A DNA stretch of 64,000 nt from Aquidulcibacter paucihalophilus (GCA_030285985.1 CP127384.1:1104501-1168500), one strand, 5' to 3'; positions 44,353-53,357 are shown, counted from the first letter of the stretch. Made by a program: numbers and translations. The notes: generated by a model from the letters alone, not told the origin.

Positions 44353-44474
44353 TTTCAGGACCTCCGCTAGCAGTTGACCACAGGGAAAAGCCCCTGCGGT
44401 CTGTCGGGTCTGAAAGGAGCGGCTAGACCTCAGTGCGAAAGCAGAGGGTGGCGTTTCGCAGAGAGCTCGACAAA
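44353..44474 (-). repeat. Conserved leader of the upstream cold-shock gene
   Basis: This region is the second copy of the leader described for 43887-44016. The 14-base block is at 44401-44414, 49 bases from the start codon (50 in the other copy). The GCGTTTCGCAG block is at 44451-44461. Confidence 0.65.
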
Positions 44475-44526
44475 AACGCTTTTGGACTGGCGGCGCGTCA
44501 AAATCAAGACAGGCCTAAAGGCCCTG

Positions 44527-44739
44527 CTATTCGGCGGCTTCGCCCTCGGGCGTGGCGACATAGTGCTCCTGGCAGAGCTTGCGCAGGGCGGCTGTCAGGG
44601 TCGGGCCGTACAGGGAATCCTGTATCCGCTCGAAGCCTTCCGCCTGGAGGGCCTGTTTGATCTCGCCGACGGTGCGGCAGCCTCCGCCGCGCGCCAGCTC
44701 ATAGGCGCGTTCGAGGGTCGTGGGACGATGGCTGCTCAT
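44527..44739 (-). CDS. Small hypothetical protein
   Basis: The 70-residue protein looks helical, with a pattern like a small winged-helix or adaptor (TLERAYELARGGGCRTVGEI, then ALQAEGFERIQDSL). No family was recognised with confidence. It ends with an acidic tail. It lies alone between the second cold-shock gene and the porin gene; the codon pattern fits a real gene. Confidence 0.65.
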   Translation of the reverse strand: MSSHRPTTLERAYELARGGGCRTVGEIKQALQAEGFERIQDSLYGPTLTAALRKLCQEHYVATPEGEAAE

Positions 44740-44790
44740 TTGTCCTAGATAGGGACCCCGGCGCGAAATGCGAGGGGCCCTGTCGAAGGA

Positions 44791-45492
44791 TCAGAACGCC
44801 AGGCTGAGCGTGGCCACCAGGCTGTCGGCATATTGCTCGCCCGGAACTTCGGCGTCGGTGGCGTAGTAGCGCACGTCGGCGTCGATCCTGTCGGTCAGGG
44901 CGTAGGTCACCCCGGCGTTCCAGGCCGTGTAGTCGAGGCTGTTGTCCTGTTCGCGACGGCCGATGGCGGCCGTGCCTTCCAGACGGTCGGTGAAGTCCCA
45001 GCCGAGGCGGGCCTCGACCCAGGTCCAGGCCTCTGTCCCGCCCATGCCGTCGGGCGAATACTGGAAGCGGACGCGTCCGCTGGCCGGGCCGATCGAGCGC
45101 TTGACGTCGGCGGTCAGTTCCCAGGCGGTGTTGTCATAGCCGGAGGCCGCATCGATCTGGGACTTGTGGGTGGCGTTCAGGTCGAGGTCGAAGCCGGCGA
45201 TCTCGGGCCGCACGCCGAAACCCACTTCCGCCTCGAGCTCGGACCCGCTGGAGCTCTTGATGGTCTGCAATCCGGCCCCGCCATACAGCAGGCCGGAGGC
45301 GCTCTCCCATTCGGCCTCGCCCCAGGCATAGGCGTCACCGTCAGACTTGGACGCGCCCTTGGAGCGATTGTCCGTGCCCGCACCGACCGCGAAGGCCCAG
45401 CTGCCCGCTGCGGCGTCCTGGGCGGCGGCCGGAACGGCGAAGGCCAGCAGGGTGGTCGCCAGAACACCGGCGGTCGTCAGGGTGCGGAGCAT
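44791..45492 (-). CDS. TorF-family putative outer-membrane protein
   Basis: The 233-residue protein has a signal peptide (TAGVLATTLLAFAV, cleavage after AAA) and alternating hydrophobic strands with aromatic ends, finishing with Phe (VATLSLAF). This is typical of a small outer-membrane beta-barrel of the TorF/Gcw_chp type. The SKGASKSDGDAYAWG-like opening matches that group. Substrate and role are unknown. Confidence 0.85.
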   Translation of the reverse strand: MLRTLTTAGVLATTLLAFAVPAAAQDAAAGSWAFAVGAGTDNRSKGASKSDGDAYAWGEAEWESASGLLYGGAGLQTIKSSSGSELEAEVGFGVRPEIAGFDLDLNATHKSQIDAASGYDNTAWELTADVKRSIGPASGRVRFQYSPDGMGGTEAWTWVEARLGWDFTDRLEGTAAIGRREQDNSLDYTAWNAGVTYALTDRIDADVRYYATDAEVPGEQYADSLVATLSLAF

Positions 45493-45524
45493 GTGTGAAT
45501 CGCCTCGTTTGATCGAGGCGGGGT

Positions 45525-46451
45525 CTAGAGCCGCTTCTTGTCGAATTTGTTACAAGCCTGCGTAAATTCGTCCGTCAGCCGATGGATAAGCTGAGCCGTG
45601 GGCAGAACGTCACGCACCCCGGCCGAGCCCTGACCGGCGGACCAGACGGTTTTCCAGGCCTTGGCCTCGTCGGCCATGTCGAGCTTGTGTTCGGGCAGGG
45701 ATTTCGGGTCGATGCCATTGGCGACCAGCGAGGGCGTCAGGAAATTGGCCGGAATGCCCGAGACGGCGGGGGTGTAGGTGATGTCCGAGGCACCGGACTC
45801 GACGATCATCTGCTTGTACTCGGACTGGGCCATCGACTCGGTCGTCGAGATGAAGCGGGTGCCCATATAGGCGAAGTCGGCGCCCATCATGATGGAGGCC
45901 GCCACGTCGCCGCCGGTCGACAGGCAGCCGGACAGGATGATGGTCCCGTCGTAGAAGGACCTCACCTCCTCGACCAGGGCGAACGGATTGACCACGCCGG
46001 CGTGGCCGCCGGCGCCGTTGGCCACCAGGATCAGGCCGTCGACGCCCGCCTCGGCCGCCTTGCGGGCATGGCGGACATTGGCGATGTCGTGGAAGACCAC
46101 CCCGCCATAGCCGTGCACTGCCTCGACCACATCGCGCACCGCGCCCAGCGAGGTGATGATCAGCGGCACCTTCTCCTCGACCGAGACCATCATGTCGGCC
46201 ATCAGGCGCGGGTTGGTCGGATGGACGATGTGGTTGACCCCGAAGGCCGCGGCGTCGGGGTTCAGGCGCGCCTTGATCTCGTGCAGCCACTCCCGATAGC
46301 CCTCGGTCGTGCGCTGGTTCAGCGACGGGAAGGTGCCGATGACGCCGGCGTTACAGGTCTCGACCACCAGATCCGGTCCGGAGACCAGGAACATGGGCGC
46401 GGCGATGACCGGCAGTTTCAGACCGTGTTGCAGCGAAGTCGGAATGGCCAT
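45525..46451 (-). CDS. Nitronate monooxygenase (2-nitropropane dioxygenase family)
   Basis: The 308-residue FMN TIM-barrel enzyme has LPVIAAPMFLVSGPDLV at the N-terminus, GVNHIVHPTNPRLM, the phosphate-binding GAGGHAGVVNP segment and GADFAYMGTRFISTTES. It should oxidise nitronates or related compounds; some family members are enoyl-ACP reductase-like, so the substrate is not certain. The gene stands alone, divergent from nothing obvious. Normal length. Confidence 0.9.
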   Translation of the reverse strand: MAIPTSLQHGLKLPVIAAPMFLVSGPDLVVETCNAGVIGTFPSLNQRTTEGYREWLHEIKARLNPDAAAFGVNHIVHPTNPRLMADMMVSVEEKVPLIITSLGAVRDVVEAVHGYGGVVFHDIANVRHARKAAEAGVDGLILVANGAGGHAGVVNPFALVEEVRSFYDGTIILSGCLSTGGDVAASIMMGADFAYMGTRFISTTESMAQSEYKQMIVESGASDITYTPAVSGIPANFLTPSLVANGIDPKSLPEHKLDMADEAKAWKTVWSAGQGSAGVRDVLPTAQLIHRLTDEFTQACNKFDKKRL

Positions 46452-46517
46452 GACGTGTCCCCGGGTTGTCTTTCGCTACGGATAGCGGGCTGTCGCTGGG
46501 GAAGGCAAATGGAAGCG

Positions 46518-46886
46518 TCAGCGCGGCGGCTCGGGGGCTGCGGGCGGAGGGATTTCAAGTTCGTCCAGGGAGCGGAAGCGAAGCGTGTATTCCACCCGTG
46601 GGTCGCGGTTGAACGGATCCACGGTACCGGCTGACAAGCGTGACCGCTGCGCGGCGGCGAGCGCGGCCTCGCCGAACCCGGCACCCGCCGGCGTCTCGTT
46701 GACGATCCGGCAGTCTGTCAATGGACCATTCGGAGTCACCCCGCAGTTGACTGTGACCTGTCCTGCATACCCTTCGGGAAGGGATGGTATGGAATAGGCC
46801 GGAGCTGACAGGCCGCAGCCCGTTGCACCAACCGCCATCGCTGAAAGGCTCAGGATGATGCACGGCTTTTGAAATCGGTTCCCCAC
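46518..46886 (-). CDS. Small lipoprotein with TonB C-terminal-like domain
   Basis: The 122-residue protein has a lipoprotein-like signal (AMAVGATGCG) and a TonB-C-type fold recognisable from GQVTVNCGVTPNGPLTDCRIVNETP and FGEAALAAAQRSRL, including the paired Cys. It lacks the membrane helix and Pro-rich linker of a complete TonB, so it is probably a periplasmic lipid-anchored relative and not the energy transducer itself. A Pro-rich tail ends the protein. Confidence 0.8.
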   Translation of the reverse strand: MGNRFQKPCIILSLSAMAVGATGCGLSAPAYSIPSLPEGYAGQVTVNCGVTPNGPLTDCRIVNETPAGAGFGEAALAAAQRSRLSAGTVDPFNRDPRVEYTLRFRSLDELEIPPPAAPEPPR

Positions 46887-46959
46887 CGCCGTATCTCCCC
46901 GCTAATGTGCATTCATGCCTCGGGCCCTCCGAGGCCCGCAAGTTGAAACCCTCCCGGAC

Positions 46960-47421
46960 ATGACCACTGACACCTCAGGCCTGCACCAGCTCGGCCAGCA
47001 AACCGCCCAGCCCTCCAGCCCGGAAACGGCCGAGCTGGAACGGGTGCCCAATCCCCATCCGGGAATGCTGTATCTGACCCGCTTCACCGCGCCGGAGTTC
47101 ACCAGCCTGTGCCCGGTGACGGGCCAGCCGGACTTCGCCCACATCGTCATCGACTATGCGCCGGGCGACTGGCTGGTCGAGTCCAAGAGCCTGAAGCTGT
47201 ACCTGACCGCCTTCCGCAACCACGGTGCCTTCCATGAGGACTGCACCGTGGCCATCGGGCGGAAGATCGCCGACCTGCTGCAGCCGAAATGGCTGCGCAT
47301 CGGCGGCTACTGGTATCCGCGCGGCGGTATCCCGATCGACGTCTTCTGGCAGACCGGCACTGCGCCGGAAGGGCTGTGGCTGCCGGACCAGGGCGTGCCG
47401 ACCTATCGCGGTCGGGGGTAG
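46960..47421 (+). CDS. queF: NADPH-dependent 7-cyano-7-deazaguanine reductase QueF
   Basis: QueF reduces preQ0 to preQ1 in queuosine synthesis. The 153-residue product is of the short, single-domain type, with the catalytic Cys51 and Asp58 in [12 protein letters not shown], substrate-binding Glu74 in VESKSLKLY, and HGAFHEDC. The ATG at 46960 gives the standard N-terminus; ATG at 46915 is an alternative. No other queuosine gene is nearby in the window. Confidence 0.94.
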   Translation: MTTDTSGLHQLGQQTAQPSSPETAELERVPNPHPGMLYLTRFTAPEFTSLCPVTGQPDFAHIVIDYAPGDWLVESKSLKLYLTAFRNHGAFHEDCTVAIGRKIADLLQPKWLRIGGYWYPRGGIPIDVFWQTGTAPEGLWLPDQGVPTYRGRG

Positions 47422-47437
47422 GCCGCCCGGTCTCCTC

Positions 47438-48253
47438 CTAAAGGTACGGTCCCCACATGAGGGCGATCGTTCCGAAGACTCCGATCGCCGTGAAGGCCGC
47501 GGCGAAGAGAACGAGGGCCGCGGTCAGAAGCTTCGGTGCCGCATGGGCGCTGCGCCCGGCCCTGAAATAGAGCTCCAGCAAGCCCAGCGGGATCAGATAG
47601 CTGCCGAAGACGAGGACGATGTCGGCCGGACCCGACAGGGTGCCCGACATGCCGACCGGTCCCTGGTTGACCAGCACCCAGCCCATGATGCCGATCCTGA
47701 GAAACCAGACGCCGCTGACCGCCATGAAGGTGCGCATCGCCCAGACCCGGTGCTGGTCGAACCGGCGCTTGACGGCATGCCGCCACGCCAGCGCGCCGAA
47801 GATGAGGATCAGCAGACCATCGATCACGATGGCGGCCGAGGAGACGTCGGACAACGAGGTCCCGCGGACGAGGGTCAGCCAGAAGCCGCTCAACGCCATG
47901 ACGCCGGCCACGAAGAGGAAGGTCCGTCCGCTCCAGCGGTGCAGGGCCGGGAAGGCGCGCCGGATCGCCGGGACCAGTTGCATGAGTCCGGCCAGGGTCA
48001 CGAGCGACGCCAGCAGCACATGGGCGGCGAAGACGAAATTCCCGGTCTGATCGCCGGAGATATAGCCGTCGATCAGCGGCTTGTCGTTCCAGCCGGCGTA
48101 GTTCCCGGCCACGGTCCGCGTGCCGTAGAAGGCGAGGATGAAGCCGACGAAGGCCGCCTGGCCGATGGCGGCGACGACGAACCAGAGAATGCCGGCCCAA
48201 CGCAGGGCTTTTGCGGTGCCGCCAGTGGGCACCGGTGTAGAAATGCTGGACAT
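47438..48253 (-). CDS. DUF2306 membrane protein
   Basis: The 271-residue inner-membrane protein has about seven hydrophobic segments. It also has the DUF2306 features FAAHVLLASLVTLAGLMQLVPAI (partly), RRAFPALHRWSGR, VMALSGFWLTLVRG and RFDQHRVWAMRTF with conserved His residues. The function is unknown; the conserved histidines recall heme-binding membrane families, but that is only a guess. It is divergent from an AraC-type regulator, a pairing that suggests control by that regulator. Confidence 0.85.
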   Translation of the reverse strand: MSSISTPVPTGGTAKALRWAGILWFVVAAIGQAAFVGFILAFYGTRTVAGNYAGWNDKPLIDGYISGDQTGNFVFAAHVLLASLVTLAGLMQLVPAIRRAFPALHRWSGRTFLFVAGVMALSGFWLTLVRGTSLSDVSSAAIVIDGLLILIFGALAWRHAVKRRFDQHRVWAMRTFMAVSGVWFLRIGIMGWVLVNQGPVGMSGTLSGPADIVLVFGSYLIPLGLLELYFRAGRSAHAAPKLLTAALVLFAAAFTAIGVFGTIALMWGPYL

Positions 48254-48437
48254 GATGTCTCCCGACCGGCCCCGGAAAGCGAGGCGTCGGCAGGGATGCG
48301 GGCGATCTGGGCCGGGCGTCTCGCCGATTTGGAAATCGGCCAGAAATTCCTGTGCCGGACCGGCAGGGACGGGCGGCGGCGCGCTGGACAGGGCCGTGCT
48401 GGCGGGTCATGAATCCGTCAGCGCCCCGGGAGGATCG

Positions 48438-49436
48438 GTGTCCACGCAGCCATTTCCCAGCGTTCCGGTCGTCAGCCGGGCCTCATGGCCCCGGCGGGCA
48501 CCCAGTCGTCTTGAGGCCTATGCGGCGCTCTGCGCGGTCTCCTTCGTCTGCTACATCGCGGGCCGTCTGACCGACGGAGGTACCGGAATCCTGTTTTCGC
48601 TCGTCGGCGCAGGGGCCTGCGGATGGGCCTGGCTGCTGACCCGGGCCCTGTTCGATCCAGCGCCCCGCGACGTCTGGTGGCCCCGCATGGTTGCGACGGT
48701 GGTTGCGGTCGCAGGCGCGCTGACGGTCCTCGCGCCGACCGAAGGCGGCCTCTACGGCTTCGCCGGGAACGTCTATGGGCTCAGCGGCTCGGCGGCCATG
48801 TTGTTGACCTTCATAGAGCCGTTCCAGCCGCGCCGGGGTGATATCGGGGTGCTGGAGAAGCGGTTCCGGCTCGCCTTCCTCGCGATCTATGCGGCGCAGT
48901 TGGTGACGGTTCTGGGGTCGGGAGTCTCCAGTGCGGGTCCCGCCGAGGCCTGGCGGACCGACCTGATCCGGATCGCCTGCTGTGTCGTCGGTCTGGTCGG
49001 GGCCTCGGCAGCGGTCTGGTATCGCCTGCGCCATCCCCTGGCCCCGTCGGACGGGACGCGGTCGGCGCGCCGGACGCCGACGGAAGAGGACAGACGCCTC
49101 GCCGAACGGCTTGAGCGGTTGCTGCGCGACGAAGCCATCGACGCTCGACCCGACCTCAGGATCGGCGATGTCGCGGCGCGCCTCGGCCAGCCGGAATACA
49201 AGGTGTCCCAGTGCATCAGCACCGTTCTGGGCTTCCCGAACTTCAACCGGCTGATCAACCACCACAGGATCGAGCGCGCGAAACGCCTGCTGGCCGACCC
49301 GGATCAGGGCCAGCCCATTCTGGACGTCGCGTTCGAGTGCGGCTTCGGCTCCGTCGGTCCGTTCAACCGGGCCTTCCGGGCGCAGGTCGGCGTGACGCCC
49401 CGGGCCTTCCGGGCGGCCAGTCGTCGGCCGTCTTGA
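48438..49436 (+). CDS. Membrane-embedded AraC-family transcriptional regulator
   Basis: The 332-residue protein has about six hydrophobic segments in the first ~200 residues (for example FVCYIAGRL, GILFSLVGAGACGWAWLL, ATVVAVAGALTVL, LIRIACCVVGLVGA). A C-terminal AraC DNA-binding domain with two helix-turn-helix units follows (RIGDVAARLGQPEYKVSQ and ILDVAFECGFGSVGPFNRAF). A one-component membrane sensor-regulator is implied. The GTG at 48438 with GGGAGG upstream is the start. It is divergent from the DUF2306 gene and overlaps the DUF817 gene (TTGA). Confidence 0.86.
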   Translation: MSTQPFPSVPVVSRASWPRRAPSRLEAYAALCAVSFVCYIAGRLTDGGTGILFSLVGAGACGWAWLLTRALFDPAPRDVWWPRMVATVVAVAGALTVLAPTEGGLYGFAGNVYGLSGSAAMLLTFIEPFQPRRGDIGVLEKRFRLAFLAIYAAQLVTVLGSGVSSAGPAEAWRTDLIRIACCVVGLVGASAAVWYRLRHPLAPSDGTRSARRTPTEEDRRLAERLERLLRDEAIDARPDLRIGDVAARLGQPEYKVSQCISTVLGFPNFNRLINHHRIERAKRLLADPDQGQPILDVAFECGFGSVGPFNRAFRAQVGVTPRAFRAASRRPS

Positions 49437-50296
49437 CCGAGCCGCGCCGCCTTCCCCTCGAAACCTGGGGCCGCCACTGGCTGGGCCGGCTGCAGACCTG
49501 GGCCGACCGCGCCGCATGGTCCCGCTACGGCTTCGAATTCCTGATGTTCGGGATCAAGCAGGCCTGGGCCTGCCTGTTCGGCGGGGCGATGCTGGCCCTC
49601 TTGCTGGCGACGCATCTGTGGTGGCCGGAGGGGGCGCCGGTCAGCCGGTATGACTTCCTCGTCGTCGCGGCGCTGGCCATCCAGGCGGCCATGCTGATCC
49701 TCAGGCTGGAGAGCTGGGAGGAGGCGAGGGTGATCTTCGTCTTCCACGTGGTCGGCACGATCATGGAGCTGTTCAAGACCCAGCACGGGTCGTGGATCTA
49801 TCCGGAGGACAGCCTGCTGCGCATAGGCATGGTGCCGCTCTTCTCGGGCTTCATGTATGCGGCGGTCGGCAGCTACATCGCCCGCATCTGGCGCATCTTC
49901 GACATCAAATTCCGCCACTATCCGCCGCTGTGGACGACCTGGGTTCTGGCCGCGGCGATCTACGTCAACTTCTTCGCCCACCACTGGCTGCCGGACATCC
50001 GACTGGCCCTGTTCGCCCTGACGGCGGTGCTGTTCGGGCGCGGCTGGTTCTATTTCACACCGGACCGGAAGCGTCGGACGATGCCGTTCCTGCTCGGCTT
50101 CTTCCTGGTCGCGGTCTTCATCTGGCTGGCCGAGAACGTCGGCACATACGCCCAGGCCTGGGCCTATCCGGGACAGGAGGACGGCTGGGAGCCAGTGTCG
50201 CTGGCCAAGCTGGGCAGCTGGTTCCTGCTGATGATGATCAGCGTGGTGCTGGTGTCGCTGGTGCACCGGCCGGAGGAAGAGCGGCTGCTCAGATAG
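49433..50296 (+). CDS. DUF817 membrane protein
   Basis: The 287-residue inner-membrane protein has seven or eight hydrophobic segments. It shows the DUF817 pattern YGFEFLMFGIKQAWACLFGG (partly), the EARVIFVFHVVGTIMELFKT segment, SWIYPEDSL and MVPLFSGFMYAAVGSYI. Function unknown; an enzyme-like role of the conserved His/Glu/Trp residues is possible. The start is a TTG at 49433 overlapping the regulator stop codon, so it is likely made with it. Confidence 0.85.
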   Translation: MTEPRRLPLETWGRHWLGRLQTWADRAAWSRYGFEFLMFGIKQAWACLFGGAMLALLLATHLWWPEGAPVSRYDFLVVAALAIQAAMLILRLESWEEARVIFVFHVVGTIMELFKTQHGSWIYPEDSLLRIGMVPLFSGFMYAAVGSYIARIWRIFDIKFRHYPPLWTTWVLAAAIYVNFFAHHWLPDIRLALFALTAVLFGRGWFYFTPDRKRRTMPFLLGFFLVAVFIWLAENVGTYAQAWAYPGQEDGWEPVSLAKLGSWFLLMMISVVLVSLVHRPEEERLLR

Positions 50297-50455
50297 CTCT
50301 CGTCATCCTCCGGCGAGCGCAGCGAGACCGGGGGACCCAGCGGCGCGCGAGAGCGCGAACCTGCCGGGAGCGCGGCTGGACAGGTCGCCTTCGGCGCCGC
50401 TGGGTCCCCCGGTCTGCGCCGCGAAGGCGCGGCTTGCCGGAGGATGACGATAGCT
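50295..50455. repeat. 161-base palindromic repeat element (REP/MITE-like)
   Basis: The outer arms match 19 of 20 bases as an inverted repeat (CGTCATCCTCCGGC inside 50295-50314, its complement inside 50436-50455). A second, inner inverted pair of 19 bases matches perfectly (50328-50346 with 50394-50412, core GGGGGACCCAGCGGC). The element has no open frame and fills nearly the whole DUF817-PYROXD2 gap. Such elements are usually scattered in many genomic copies. Confidence 0.85.
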
Positions 50456-50479
50456 TAGAGGAGAGGCGAGGGAGTTTTC

Positions 50480-52063
50480 ATGACCACCACCACCACCGAC
50501 GTCGTCATCCTCGGCGGAGGCCACAACGGCCTCGTCTGCGCCTTCTATCTGGCGCGGGCCGGGCTGAAGGTGACGGTGCTGGAGCGGCGGCATGTGGTCG
50601 GCGGGGCGGCGGTGACGGAGGAATTCCACCCCGGTTTCCGCAACTCCACCGCCAGCTACACGGTCAGCCTGCTGAATCCGAAGGTCATCGCCGACATGGA
50701 CCTGGCCCGGCACGGGCTGCGGGTGGTCGAGCGCAAGGTGTCCAACTTCCTGCCCTTCGACGACGGCCGCCATTTCCTGGCGGGCGAGGGGCGGACGCAA
50801 TCACAGCTGGCGAAATTCTCGACGCGCGATGCGGAGCGCCTGCCCGAATACGAGCGCCGGCTCGAGGTCATCGCGGCGGTGCTGCGCGACTGGATCCTGA
50901 AGGCCCCGCCCAACATGGTCGAGGGCGGCTGGATGGCCATGCTGCCCGAACTGCTGAAGGGCGCGTCGCTGGGCAAACAGGCCGCGGGGCTGGACACCCA
51001 GGGGCGCCGTGACCTGCTGGACCTGTTCGCCAAGTCGGCCGGCGACTGGCTGGACGGCTGGTTCGAGAGCGATCCGATCAAGGCGCTGTTCGGCTTCGAC
51101 AGCGTCGTCGGCAACTACGCCAGCCCCTACACGCCCGGCTCGGCCTATGTGCTGCTGCATCACGTCTTCGGCGAGGTGAACGGGCGCAAGGGCGTCTGGG
51201 GTCACGCGATCGGCGGCATGGGTGCCATCACCCAGGCCATGGCCGCGGCCTGCGCCGAGCAGGGCGTCGAGGTGCGGCTGGAGGCACCGATCGCCGAGGT
51301 CCTGACCGAGAAGGGCCGGGCCGTCGGTGCCGTCACCGAGGCGGGCGGTGTCGTGCGGGCGCGGGCGGTGGTGTCCAACCTGCATCCGCGCCTGCTGTTC
51401 GAACGGTTCGTCGATGACGCCGTGGTGCCTGCGGACTTCCGCGAGCGGATCGGAAACTACCAGTCAGGCTCGGGCACTTTCCGCATGAATGTGGCCCTGT
51501 CGGCGCTGCCCAACTTCACATCGCTGCCGGGGACCGGCGACCACCTGACCGCCGGCATCATCATCGCCCCGTCGCTGGCCTATATGGACCGGGCCCATGC
51601 CGAGGCGCGGCTGAACGGCTGGTCGTCGCAGCCGATCGTCGAGATGCTGATCCCCTCGACCCTCGACGACAGCCTCGCGCCCGCCGGCCAGCATGTCGCC
51701 AGCCTGTTCTGCCAGCACGTCGACCCCACGCTCGGTGACGAGCATCGCGAGACGGTGGCGGATCTGATGATCGACACCGTCGACCGCCATGCCCCGGGCT
51801 TCAAGGCCTCGGTGGTCGGGCGGCTGGCGCTGGGGCCGCGCGATCTGGCGCGGCGGTTCGGGCTTGTCGGCGGCGACATCTTCCACGGCCGGCTGACGCT
51901 CGATCAGCTGTTCAGCGCCCGGCCGGTGCTGGGCCACGCCGATCACCGCATGCCTGTTCCGGGGCTCTATCTGTGCGGTTCGGGGGCCCATCCGGGCGGC
52001 GGCGTCACCGGCGCGCCGGGGCACAATGCGGCGCGGGCCGTGCTGAAGGACCTCGGCCGCTAG
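50480..52063 (+). CDS. Phytoene-desaturase-like FAD oxidoreductase (PYROXD2/CrtI-like)
   Basis: The 527-residue flavoprotein has the FAD-binding VILGGGHNGLVCAFYLARAG and VLERRHVVGGAAVTEE. A central HAIGGMGAITQAMAAACAEQGVE-type segment (partly) is present, and the C-terminal GLYLCGSGAHPGGGVTGAPGHNAA completes the CrtI-like signature. The closest named relative in my knowledge is PYROXD2. No carotenoid genes are nearby, so carotenoid desaturation is not supported; an amine or lipid oxidoreductase role is possible. Confidence 0.87.
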   Translation: MTTTTTDVVILGGGHNGLVCAFYLARAGLKVTVLERRHVVGGAAVTEEFHPGFRNSTASYTVSLLNPKVIADMDLARHGLRVVERKVSNFLPFDDGRHFLAGEGRTQSQLAKFSTRDAERLPEYERRLEVIAAVLRDWILKAPPNMVEGGWMAMLPELLKGASLGKQAAGLDTQGRRDLLDLFAKSAGDWLDGWFESDPIKALFGFDSVVGNYASPYTPGSAYVLLHHVFGEVNGRKGVWGHAIGGMGAITQAMAAACAEQGVEVRLEAPIAEVLTEKGRAVGAVTEAGGVVRARAVVSNLHPRLLFERFVDDAVVPADFRERIGNYQSGSGTFRMNVALSALPNFTSLPGTGDHLTAGIIIAPSLAYMDRAHAEARLNGWSSQPIVEMLIPSTLDDSLAPAGQHVASLFCQHVDPTLGDEHRETVADLMIDTVDRHAPGFKASVVGRLALGPRDLARRFGLVGGDIFHGRLTLDQLFSARPVLGHADHRMPVPGLYLCGSGAHPGGGVTGAPGHNAARAVLKDLGR

Positions 52064-52137
52064 GCAGGCCTCCGGACAGGATTGCCGGGTCGGCAGGGCG
52101 CGTCTAGCGTCGAGCCTTTCCAGGGGGGAGAGCGGAC

Positions 52138-52968
52138 ATGAAACGACATCGATCGCGCGCGGGCATGGCGCGGGCCCTTCTGGTCGCGATGGTCGCCGGC
52201 CTTGTTGCGCCCGGGACGCCGGCCATGGCCCAGACCGCGGCGGGCTTCAATTCGACCCGCCCGACCGAACGGATCGAATACTGGCAGAAGCGCCTCGGTG
52301 AAATCAGCACCCGGATGGAGCAGCCGGACAGTCTCGAAGACGTGCGGCTGTTGTTCCTCGGGGATTCGATCACTGATTTCTGGACGATGGGAGACAATCC
52401 CTGGTTCCCTGGGGCGGTCGGCGGCCGTGCTGTCTGGGAAGAGAGTTTCGGCGGGGCCGACCCGTCCCGTCTGGGCCTGAATCTCGGCATTTCGGGGGAC
52501 CGGACCGAGCACCTTCTGTACCGCATCCAGCCACGTTCCGGGGGAGGCCTGGGGGAGCTGGACCGACCGGACCTGAATCCTGACGCCGTTGTCCTGATGA
52601 TCGGCATCAACAACAGCTGGGACGCCGAAACGCCCGCCGTAGACAGTGTGGTGGCAGGGGTTCGGGCGGTTGTCGCGGCGGTCCATGCGCGAAAGCCACA
52701 GGCGCGGATCGTGCTCCAGTCCCTGCTCCCCACACAGGAGCCCGAAAGGAATGCGGGGCTGGTTGTCCCTGTGAACGCGGCTTTGGCAGCCTTCGCCCTG
52801 GAGCCGGACCAGGCCGGTCATGTCCGATACCTCGACCTGTATCCGGCCTTCCTCGGCAGCGATGGCCAGCAGAACCGGGCCTTCTTCATGGACGCCGTGC
52901 ATCCGAACGAGGCCGGTTACCGGGCCTGGCGCGACCGGCTGGTGCCCTTCCTCTCGACGATCGAGTAG
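52138..52968 (+). CDS. Secreted SGNH/GDSL-type esterase
   Basis: The 276-residue protein has a signal peptide (ARALLVAMVAGLVAPG, cleavage after AMA). All four SGNH blocks are present: GDSITDFW with Ser77, NLGISGDRT with Gly, IGINNSW with Asn, and DAVHPN with Asp252 and His255. It hydrolyses an ester of unknown type in the periplasm or outside; similarity to platelet-activating-factor acetylhydrolase and rhamnogalacturonan acetylesterase types is possible. Confidence 0.91.
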   Translation: MKRHRSRAGMARALLVAMVAGLVAPGTPAMAQTAAGFNSTRPTERIEYWQKRLGEISTRMEQPDSLEDVRLLFLGDSITDFWTMGDNPWFPGAVGGRAVWEESFGGADPSRLGLNLGISGDRTEHLLYRIQPRSGGGLGELDRPDLNPDAVVLMIGINNSWDAETPAVDSVVAGVRAVVAAVHARKPQARIVLQSLLPTQEPERNAGLVVPVNAALAAFALEPDQAGHVRYLDLYPAFLGSDGQQNRAFFMDAVHPNEAGYRAWRDRLVPFLSTIE

Positions 52969-52979
52969 GGCGGGGTCGC

Positions 52980-53357
52980 CTAGACCTGCGCCACGCCCAT
53001 GGCCTTCATCAGCGCTTCGCGGATAGCGGCTTCGGTAAAGGGTTTCTGCACCGTGGCGTGGCCCCGCCACTCGTCCGGCAGGCCGCTCTCGCCATAGCCG
53101 GTCGAGAAGACGAAGGGCACGCCGCGGTCCCTGAGCGCTTCGGCGACCGGAAACACCTGCCGTCCGGCGACATTGACGTCGAGCAGGGCGGCGTCCAGCG
53201 GTGCCGGGTCGGCGACCAGGGCCAGCCCGTCCTCGATCGTACCCGCAGGCCCGACGGGCGTGCAGCCCATGTCCTCAAGGATGGTCTCCAGCAGCATGGC
53301 GACCAGGGATTCGTCCTCGACCACCAGAACGCGGCGACCCGTCAACGTCTGGGTCAT
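52980..53357 (-). CDS. Single-domain response regulator
   Basis: The 125-residue protein is a receiver domain only: VVEDESLVAMLLE, phosphorylation site in APLDAALLDVNVAG, FSTGYGESG and a C-terminal VQKPFTE with the conserved Lys. It has no output domain. It overlaps the HWE kinase gene by four bases (ATGA), so the two form a pair, with the receiver as the target or as a phosphate sink. Confidence 0.92.
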   Translation of the reverse strand: MTQTLTGRRVLVVEDESLVAMLLETILEDMGCTPVGPAGTIEDGLALVADPAPLDAALLDVNVAGRQVFPVAEALRDRGVPFVFSTGYGESGLPDEWRGHATVQKPFTEAAIREALMKAMGVAQV

